DNA from: an uncultured Clostridia bacterium
Lineage (GTDB): Bacteria; Bacillota; Clostridia; Christensenellales; Borkfalkiaceae
Assembly: GCA_947581885.1 (NCBI GenBank)
Contig: CANPWF010000101.1
Coordinates: forward strand, 1-6,496
DNA: 6,496 nucleotides
Direction of reading: 5' to 3'
Shown here: in pieces, positions 1-5,500 of the stretch
Layout: every line of letters starts with the position of its first letter
Numbering within the stretch: the stretch's first letter is position 1
The notes under the pieces: model-generated
Seen by the model: the letters and a program-made list of their open reading frames with translations, nothing else
What the model was told of the DNA's origin: nothing
Database searches by the model: none
Made by a program: the position numbers and the translations under genes

Positions 1-77
1 CATCGCAGAACGCCTCGCACAGTCCACCGGACTGATGCTCATGGTGCGTTCTGCGTCCCTCGAGGGGGAGCCGAGAG
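1..77. repeat. Dispersed intergenic repeat, copy A (cut by window edge)
   Basis: These 77 bases are identical to 2184-2260, after which the two copies diverge at once. The unit contains nested dyads: CGCAGAACGC (4-13) pairs with GCGTTCTGCG (46-55), an inner stem CAGTCC/GGACTG (20-25 with 29-34, loop ACC) lies inside it, and the palindrome CCCTCGAGGG follows at 57-66. Copy B has more related sequence to its left, so copy A probably continues beyond the window. No reading frame is credible across it. This looks like a REP- or MITE-type palindromic repeat; the family is not identified. Confidence 0.85.
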
Positions 78-104
78 CTGAGGGTAAGAGGGTAAAATCC
101 AAAC

Positions 105-125
105 AAAAAACCCCGCAGAGCGGGG
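105..125 (-). terminator. Rho-independent terminator of the zinc-ribbon gene
   Basis: Read on the minus strand, a perfect 6-bp GC stem (CCCCGC 111-116 with GCGGGG 120-125, 3-nt loop) is followed by six U residues from the A-run at 105-110. It lies about 42 bases past the stop codon of the gene ending at 168. The plus strand has no U-run after the stem, so it should act in the minus direction only. Confidence 0.88.
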
Positions 126-167
126 CAAAAAAAGGAAATCAAAGATCGTATAAATTCCGAAGTAAAA

Positions 168-449
168 TCATCTCGTCACGAAGATGACGATAACGATGGC
201 GATCGCGACGGCGATGCCGACACCATAGCAGATCCCCTTGATGAGTTTCCGCTTCTTCTCGTCCATGGGGACGTACCCGAGGGGCTTCAACTCTCCGCCG
301 CACTTGGGGCATTTCGTCATATGGTCGAGCGCGTCCGCGCCGCAGTGCGGGCACTTGACCTTGTGGCGGTCCATCCGTGCCTGCGCCTTCTCGCGCCGCC
401 GCCTCTCCTTTTCCTCTTTGTCCTCGTAGACCGTCGTTCGTTTTCCCAT
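168..449 (-). CDS. Small zinc-ribbon protein with C-terminal membrane anchor
   Basis: This 93-residue protein has a strongly charged Lys/Arg/Glu stretch (residues 10-32), then a four-cysteine zinc ribbon (CPHC at 33-36 and CPKC at 47-50), a short linker, and one hydrophobic helix (about 70-91) ending in VTR at the C-terminus. The two CxxC knuckles are a standard zinc-binding arrangement. The tail helix suggests membrane tethering with the ribbon in the cytoplasm, but topology is inferred. No specific function can be assigned; small zinc-ribbon membrane proteins of this kind are common and uncharacterised in Clostridia. The ATG at 449 is the first possible start in the frame (stop at 492-494), and a near-consensus promoter ends six bases upstream, so the message is probably leaderless. 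A later Met at residue 26 is less likely because it would drop the charged segment. It is a single-gene unit, divergent from the YcjF-like gene. Confidence 0.8.
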   Translation of the reverse strand: MGKRTTVYEDKEEKERRRREKAQARMDRHKVKCPHCGADALDHMTKCPKCGGELKPLGYVPMDEKKRKLIKGICYGVGIAVAIAIVIVIFVTR

Positions 450-455
450 AGTTGT

Positions 456-484
456 ATTATACCATACCCGAAGGGTTTTGGCAA
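456..484 (-). promoter_or_regulatory. Extended -10 promoter for the zinc-ribbon gene
   Basis: On the minus strand TTGCCA (484-479), a 17-base spacer and a perfect TATAAT (461-456) form a near-consensus sigma-A promoter. The base triplet TGG directly before TATAAT gives the TGn extended -10. Only six bases separate the -10 from the ATG at 449, placing the expected transcription start on or next to the start codon. The only good Shine-Dalgarno-like string (AAGGAG, 490-485) is upstream of the -35 and would not be transcribed. Confidence 0.8.
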
Positions 485-526
485 CTCCTTCCTACCGATC
501 CCTCTTCGCCATAAAATGGATTGAGG

Positions 527-573
527 AAATTTTTCGGAAATTCCTTTACAAATCGTCGATTTTGGTGTATGCT
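527..573 (+). promoter_or_regulatory. Promoter of the YcjF-like gene with A/T-tract upstream element
   Basis: TTTACA (545-550) and TATGCT (568-573) are spaced by 17 bases, a moderate sigma-A match. It leaves a leader of about 15 bases carrying GAGG (585-588), six bases before the ATG at 595. Directly upstream lies AAATTTTTCGGAAA (527-540), which resembles an UP element and recurs at the same distance from the -35 of the large lipoprotein gene. Confidence 0.55.
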
Positions 574-594
574 TGAAGGGAAACGAGGCAATGT

Positions 595-1659
595 ATGGCA
601 AAGAAAAAAGAGAAATCGCAAAATCAAGCCGCGCAGGAGAACCCCTTCCCCGACGCGCTCCCTCCCGTTCCCCAAAACGGGAAGATGTCCATTTACGAAT
701 ACGAGCAAAAGTACGTCAAGCGGCAGAACGTGCGCGGGGCGAAATTCTTCCTGCGCTTTCTCACCATTGCGATGGGCATCGTCCTCTTCGCCGTGCTCTT
801 CTTCGTCGCGAAACAGGTGTACGATATCAACGAATATGCGGGCTACGGCGCGGCGGTGGTGTGCCTTCTCGTCTATATTTTCCTCTTCATCGTCCCCATC
901 GTGAAGATCTTCCGCACGCCCGCTTTCAAGACGAACGTCAACGCCTACACCGCGCGGGAAGCGCAGAAGCACAACAAAAAACTCCGCCGCCAGATCTCGG
1001 AGAAGATCATCGACTTGACTTCCCGTGTGGAAGGCGTGGGGTGGTATAATTCCGAAGTGGTGGGAAAGCTCGCGATCGCCGTGCAGACGAACGACGAGGA
1101 AGGCATCAAAAAACAGCTCACCGCCCTCTATACGGGTTCGGTGAAAAAATCGGCGAAGGATCTCATTTTCAGAAGTTCGGTGAAGTCGGCGGCGTACTCC
1201 GCGATCTCGCAGACGGCGAAGATCGACGCGCTCCTCGTCATCTTCATCAACATGCAGCTCGTCAAAGACCTCGTGTTCCTGTACGGGTTCCGCCCGTCCG
1301 ACGCGAGGCTCGCGAAGATCTTCATGCGCGTCCTGCAAAATTCCCTCATCGCCTACGGGCTCGGCGGCATGAACATCGGGAGCAGCGTGGTAAAGACGAT
1401 GGGCGACGCGGTGAAGAGCATCCCCATTTTGGGTTCGGCGATCTCCGCTATCGTGGACAGCTCGGTGCAGGGGCTGGCGAACGGGACCCTTACCACCGTC
1501 ATCGGCTATCAGACCATTCGCTACCTCAACACCGAATACCGCTTGCAGAATATTTTGGACGGGGTGGACGTCTCCGAGACGGAAGAGGAATTGCAGGAGG
1601 CGTGCACCGACCTCGAAAAACAGCTCAAAAAAGACAAGAAACTCGCCACCGCGGTGTAG
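595..1659 (+). CDS. YcjF-like (UPF0283/DUF697) inner-membrane protein
   Basis: The 354-residue product has a basic, proline-rich N-terminus (1-50), two adjacent hydrophobic helices (about 51-73 and 83-103), a charged middle section, a second hydrophobic half (about 185-315), and an acidic/lysine-rich tail with coiled-coil character (325-350). Length and layout match the proteobacterial YcjF family (about 350 residues, two N-terminal helices plus a DUF697 region). The segment IDALLVIFINMQLVKDL (210-226) followed by LYG, and the later GLANGTLTTVIGYQTIRY (293-310), resemble the family's conserved 'D-ll-n--l---la--YG' and 'G--NG--Ta--G--a' stretches. This was recognised by eye, without an alignment. 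The function of the family is unknown; in Proteobacteria it sits beside the GTPase-like YcjX, which is absent here. The start is supported by GAGG six bases upstream of the ATG. An out-of-frame ATG at 591 is ignored. The gene stands alone between its own promoter and terminator. Confidence 0.65.
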   Translation: MAKKKEKSQNQAAQENPFPDALPPVPQNGKMSIYEYEQKYVKRQNVRGAKFFLRFLTIAMGIVLFAVLFFVAKQVYDINEYAGYGAAVVCLLVYIFLFIVPIVKIFRTPAFKTNVNAYTAREAQKHNKKLRRQISEKIIDLTSRVEGVGWYNSEVVGKLAIAVQTNDEEGIKKQLTALYTGSVKKSAKDLIFRSSVKSAAYSAISQTAKIDALLVIFINMQLVKDLVFLYGFRPSDARLAKIFMRVLQNSLIAYGLGGMNIGSSVVKTMGDAVKSIPILGSAISAIVDSSVQGLANGTLTTVIGYQTIRYLNTEYRLQNILDGVDVSETEEELQEACTDLEKQLKKDKKLATAV

Positions 1660-1688
1660 GCTGCGGACACAGCACAAGAATGCAAACG

Positions 1689-1720
1689 AAGGCGGACATG
1701 GTGCCCGCCTTTTTTGTTTT
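1689..1720 (+). terminator. Rho-independent terminator of the YcjF-like gene
   Basis: AAGGCGG (1689-1695) pairs with CCGCCTT (1705-1711) over a 9-base loop, followed by a T-rich tract to 1720. It lies 29 bases past the TAG stop and closes a single-gene transcript. Confidence 0.88.
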
Positions 1721-1756
1721 GATTGGATAATGAAGGGGGGCGTGGCCGCACATGTT

Positions 1757-1867
1757 GCGCACGTCCGTCCTTCGACTGCGCTTGCGCTCCGCTACTTCGC
1801 CTTGCGGCTCGTGCGCCCTTCGGTCGGGCAGGATGACGTGCGCCATGCGGGGCAGGAGACGTGCGCC
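1757..1867. repeat. MITE-like palindromic element P1 with duplicated right end
   Basis: GCGCACGTC (1757-1765) is repeated inverted as GACGTGCGC (1835-1843), and the similarity runs a few bases further inward (TCCT/AGGA, one-base indel), giving terminal inverted repeats around a core of about 60 bases. The right end, GGCAGGATGACGTGCGCC (1827-1844), recurs with one base missing at 1851-1867. The ACGTC/GACGT ends resemble the widespread intergenic repeats ending in GTCAtnCTGAGC; that family link is from memory. No coding frame is believable here. Confidence 0.65.
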
Positions 1868-1868
1868 G

Positions 1869-1911
1869 CCCCCACGTCATGTTGAGCAACGTCGAAACAT
1901 GGACGTGGGGG
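1869..1911. repeat. Short perfect-type hairpin element P2
   Basis: CCCCCACGTCATGTT (1869-1883) pairs with AACATGGACGTGGGGG (1896-1911), a 15-bp stem with one bulged base around a 12-base loop. The stem again contains the ACGTCA core seen in neighbouring elements. There is no U-run after it and no gene directly upstream, so it is not a normal terminator. It probably belongs to the same palindrome family as P1 and P3. Confidence 0.75.
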
Positions 1912-1920
1912 ATGGAGTGT

Positions 1921-2058
1921 ACGGACTGCTATAATACGTCACCCTGAGCCGAAGGGTCGTCTGCCCTTGACGAGCCTTCGAGTCGAACGGGTCACCGCAG
2001 TTTGAATAAGGTAGAGATGTCTCCGCTACGGTCGACATGACATTTGGTAGCAGTCCGT
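1921..2058. mobile_element. MITE-like element P3 with terminal inverted repeats
   Basis: The left end reads ACGGACTGCTA, six bases, then GTCA and a TGAGCCGAAGG-like stretch (1921-1954). The reverse complement of the right end reads ACGGACTGCTA, six bases, GTCA and a CGACCGTAGCGG-like stretch (2058-2024). The order and spacing match, so this is a 138-base element with imperfect terminal inverted repeats and no coding capacity. It resembles non-autonomous elements moved by a transposase encoded elsewhere. No flanking target duplication could be assigned confidently because the right end is itself duplicated. Confidence 0.7.
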
Positions 2059-2077
2059 GCATTTGGTAGCAGTCCGT
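2041..2077. repeat. Tandem duplication of the P3 right end
   Basis: CATTTGGTAGCAGTCCGT occurs at 2041-2058 and again at 2060-2077, exact over 18 bases with a one-base separator (period 19). The second copy continues with AC, so AGCAGTCCGTAC (2068-2079) is a perfect 12-base inverted match to GTACGGACTGCT (1919-1930). Either copy could therefore be the original element end. Confidence 0.9.
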
Positions 2078-2083
2078 ACGTTC

Positions 2084-2260
2084 GACACCCCCTCAGTCAC
2101 GCCCCAAGGGCGGAGCGTGCCGGCTTTCTCGGGCGGGTCGATTCCCGCCCTCGGTCACCGTTCGCGCGGACAATGCGCTCACTCATCGCAGAACGCCTCG
2201 CACAGTCCACCGGACTGATGCTCATGGTGCGTTCTGCGTCCCTCGAGGGGGAGCCGAGAG
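2084..2260. repeat. Composite palindromic repeat; contains dispersed repeat copy B
   Basis: The segment begins with a CCCCCTCAGTCACG-like motif and carries a chain of dyads: CACGC/GCGTG (2098-2102 with 2115-2119), GGGCGGG/CCCGCCC (2131-2137 with 2144-2150), then the nested hairpins of copy B (2187-2196 with 2229-2238, inner stem 2203-2208 with 2212-2217) and CCCTCGAGGG (2240-2249). Positions 2184-2260 are identical to 1-77. It is non-coding: the open frames crossing it are Arg/Ser-rich and change across repeats. The CCCCCTCAGTCACG/CCTCGAGGGGGAGC theme resembles intergenic repeats I recall from gut Clostridia genomes; this was not searched. Confidence 0.7.
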
Positions 2261-2291
2261 GGAAGAGCGAACGGGGCGACGCGACTTCCCC

Positions 2292-2339
2292 CGAGCGGGG
2301 GAGCCGAGCGGGGGAGCCGAGAGGGGAGCCGAAAAGGGG
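2292..2339 (+). repeat. G-rich 13-nt tandem array
   Basis: CGAGCGGGGGAGC occurs twice head to tail (2292-2304 and 2305-2317), followed by a 12-base variant (2318-2329) and a decayed unit ending in GGGG (2336-2339). The four G-tracts (5, 5, 4 and 4 long) are separated by 8-9 bases, so a long-loop G-quadruplex is conceivable. Just upstream, CCCCC (2288-2292) can pair with the first GGGGG. The array seems to have grown from the GGGGGAGCCGAGAG end of the adjoining repeat. The remainder, 2340-2377, is A/T-rich with nothing recognisable. Confidence 0.75.
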
Positions 2340-2377
2340 TAAATCCGTGAAAAAATCGCGCAAAATATTCCCTCAAA

Positions 2378-2426
2378 AAATTTTTCCGAAAGGACTTGAC
2401 GGGGACGGGGGGTTATATTGTATAAT
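2378..2426 (+). promoter_or_regulatory. Promoter of the large lipoprotein gene with A/T-tract upstream element
   Basis: TTGACG (2396-2401) and a perfect TATAAT (2421-2426) are separated by 19 bases, slightly long for sigma-A but with strong hexamers. AAATTTTTCCGAAA (2378-2391) sits directly upstream, starting 18 bases before the -35, exactly as in the promoter at 527-573. Transcription should begin near 2433, leaving a leader of about 70 bases. AAGGAG (2494-2499) is six bases from the ATG at 2506. Confidence 0.75.
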
Positions 2427-2445
2427 AGAGGCGCGAAAGTTCCCG

Positions 2446-2484
2446 TTTGGGGGGAGCTTCCCGCGAAGGCGGGAGTAAAAGGAA
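2446..2484 (+). repeat. Leader hairpin related to the right-end palindromes
   Basis: TCCCGC (2459-2464) pairs with GCGGGA (2469-2474) over a GAAG loop, preceded by GTTTGGGGGGAG and followed by TAAAAGG. The order (TTT, G-run, AG, C-rich arm, G-rich arm, AAAGG) parallels the element at 6406-6444, so it looks like a diverged member of that family sitting in the 5' leader of the lipoprotein mRNA. There is no U-run, so it is not a terminator. Whether it affects expression cannot be told. Confidence 0.55.
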
Positions 2485-2505
2485 ACAAGGGAAAAGGAGA
2501 AAAAT

Positions 2506-5500
2506 ATGCGCAGAAAACCGCTCATCGTTATCGGCATCGTGGCAGGACTTGCATGCGGCATTTTCGGGCTTTCAGCCTGTCATAAGGAAGAGCCCGAACC
2601 CCACACCCATGCTTGGGGAGAGTGGGAGACGGTCACGGCGGCGACCTGTACGGCGGAGGGGACGGAAGAGAGGAGCTGTTTGTGCGGCGAGCACGAGACG
2701 CGCTCCGTCGAAAAACTTCCCCATACCCCTACGGAAAACATCGTGATCGAGCCCACCTGTATCAACGAGGGCTATTCGACGGGTTCGAAGTGCGCGGTGT
2801 GCAATACGGAGCTGCACGGCGGCGAGACCATTCCCGCGCTCGGGCATTCCTTCGGCGAGTGGAAAACGATCAAGGAATCGACCTGCACCGACGCAGGGCT
2901 CGAACAGCGCACCTGCACCCGAGAAAACTGCGGTGCGGTCGAGGACAATGTCCTCGGGTTGAAGCCGCATACGCTCGTTCCCATCGGCGAATACGAAGAG
3001 CCCACGTGCACCGAAATCGGTTGGACGGAGGGGCAAAAGTGCAGTGAATGTCAACATGTCATCGAAGAGCGACAACCCATCGATCCTCTCGGGCATGAGA
3101 TGCAGAGCCCGCAGCACTTTCAAGATGAGGACGGGGTGGATCATCACAAAGGATACTGTTCCCGTTGTGAACAAAACATCACCGTAGAGCAGTGCGTCTT
3201 TACCGTCGTCAAGACGGCGGCGACCTGCACGAAGGCGGAACATCACGTTCACACCTGCCCGACTTGCGGCTACGAATACGAGCACGACGAAGGTTCCCCC
3301 CTCGGGCACAACTTCGGGGATTGGCACTTCGACGTAGCGACGTACGACGCGAGCCTTCGCGACCGCGACGGGGCGGCTACGGTCGTCCGCCAACATATCA
3401 GAACGTGCTCCAACCCGGGGCATGAGGCCGACCCCGCATTCCCCGAAGTGGCGGAGTGCAACCAAGAGGAGGTAGACGAAGTCGCGGCGACGTGCATTTC
3501 GTCGGGCTACACCAACTACAAGTGCACGGAGTGCGAAAACACCTACACGGGAGATCGGGTAAACGCCCTCGGCCACGATTGGGCGAAGAACGAGGACGGG
3601 TCGATCATCTACACGCACGAGACGTATCAGGGCATGGAAGTGCATTACAGAACATGCACCCGCGAAAACTGCGATCGCCCGAACGGCAAGGATACCTACT
3701 ACGCTTGCTACTACACATCTTCCACACGGGAGAAAGCGACCTGTACGAAAGGCGCGACGATCATTCGGGTATGCGACTACTGCAAATATAGGGCGGAGGA
3801 AGAGATCGGCGCACCGCTCGGTCACGCATACGGCGCATGGACGCACGACGACGAAACGTCGGGCGAAACTTCCAAGCATTTCCGCGTTTGCGGCCGCGAG
3901 GAATGCGGAAACAGGGAAGAAGGGGATTGCAAGGACAGCATGAAGGATTCGGGCTATCTTCCTACCTGCCAATACGAGGGAAAGGACATCAAGGTCTGCG
4001 AGAAGTGCCGCTACACGCAGGATTCGGGCGCACTTCCGAAACTTCAACACGACGTGACGGGCCAACCCTATATCGCCGACCATGCGCAGAGGAGCCACTA
4101 TCAGGTATGCAAACGGGCGGGCTGTAACGAAAGAGTATACGAGGAGTGCCCGTATACGACCTCTGTCAAGGCGATGACGTGCACGACGGACGAGGAGACG
4201 ACGTACACCTGCCCGACCTGCCACGATACCTTCACCGAAGTGACGGCAAAGTCGAAGGGGCACCGCGTGACGCAGTACGACGAATCCGACCAATTCTACC
4301 ACAAGGGTCGGTGCGACGAATGCAAGGAGGTCGTCTCCGTCGCTCACGATTTCTCCGAGAGCAACATCTGCACGGTGTGCCATCGGGACGGACTCTCCTA
4401 TACCTTCGAGACGGGCTCGGGCAACACGCGGGCACGCGTTTCGCGCTCGGTGAAGAACGGCGTTTACTACTACATCAACGCGAAGAAGCTCATCATCCCC
4501 GCCACGGTGAATATCGACGGCAAGGGGGAAGTTCCCGTCGTCGGGATCGGCACGGACGCTTTCTTCGGCAACACGTTTATCGAGGAAGTGGAGCTCCCGC
4601 TCTCCCTCGAATACATCGGCTATAACGCCTTCCAAGGCTGTTCGAAACTCAGCAATGTGCACTTCACGGGGCACGAAGCGGGGGCGCAAAATGTAAGCGA
4701 TTGCAAGCTCAACCGCATCGAGAGCGGGGCGTTCAAGGGGTGCGTATCGCTCACGAACGCCATTCTCCCCGCGACCTTGCAGTACATCGGCGCGGAGGCG
4801 TTCCGCGGCTGTACCCTTCTCGACGAAATCGACATTCCCGACCTCGTGACGGAGATCGAGGACCACGCCTTCACGGATACGAAGTACTTCCTCACCGAAA
4901 AGAATTGGGAGCCTGACGGCGTGCTCTACATCGAAAATCACCTCATCCGCGCAAAGACATCCCTTTCGGGAACCTATAAGGTAAATGATAACGTCGTCTC
5001 GATCAGCGCGGAGGCGTTCAAGGACTGCGTGTTCCTCCAAGAGATCGAACTTCCCGCTACCTTAAAAGCCGTCGACCGTGACGCTTTCAAGGGCTGCACT
5101 GCCCTCACGACCGTCGTGTTCGAAGGGACGTTCGAACAGTATCTCGGCATCCGCTTCGACAACAACGAGGCGAGCCCCATGCACGTTGCGACCGACCTCA
5201 CCTTCAAGGGCGAGAGCGGCGCACTCACCATCCCCGATGAGGCGACCGTCATTCCCGCGGGCGCGTTCAAGGGTTCGGATGTTCAGAGCATCGTCATCCC
5301 CGCGTCCGTCACCTCGATCGGCGCGAACGCCTTTGCGGACTGCGAAAATCTTACGAGCGTGACCTTTGCGACGGGCAGCCAAATCATCTCGATCGGCGAG
5401 AACGTCGTCGCGAATACCCCGTTCTATACGGCCGAAACGAATTGGACGAACGGACTTCTCTACATCAAGGATGAGGCAGAAACGCCCATCGCCCTCGTTG

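Noticed and set aside
485..490. AAGGAG on the minus strand as ribosome binding site of the zinc-ribbon gene
   Set aside because: It is 35 bases from the ATG, upstream of the -35 box, and so not part of the expected transcript.
457..1677. 406-residue open frame on the minus strand, antisense to the YcjF-like gene
   Set aside because: The composition is His/Arg-rich and shadow-like, it has no ribosome binding site, and it runs through the divergent promoter region and the terminator of the plus-strand gene.
1752..1934. Short open frames on both strands in the 1.7-2.4 kb spacer
   Set aside because: They follow the inverted repeats, change frame at repeat borders, and show no protein-like pattern.
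1757..2077. Possible CRISPR array from several short repeats in the spacer
   Set aside because: The repeats are inverted and unequal, with no regular spacer length and no cas genes; they fit palindromic or MITE-like elements.
2131..2150. GGGCGGG/CCCGCCC hairpin as a terminator
   Set aside because: There is no U-run on either strand and no gene ending nearby; it is one of several dyads inside the composite repeat.
2044..2478. 144-residue plus-strand open frame across the repeats
   Set aside because: It is built from palindromic repeat DNA, is rich in Arg/Ser/Gly, has no ribosome binding site, and overlaps the lipoprotein promoter.
2427..2505. Riboswitch in the leader of the lipoprotein gene
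   Set aside because: The leader is only about 70 bases with one simple hairpin and shows no conserved riboswitch core that I recognise.
2572..5040. 822-residue open frame on the minus strand, inside the lipoprotein gene
   Set aside because: It is a shadow of the GC-biased lipoprotein frame: Arg/Leu/Val-rich, with no recognisable domain or ribosome binding site. The plus-strand frame has a signal peptide, repeats and promoter.
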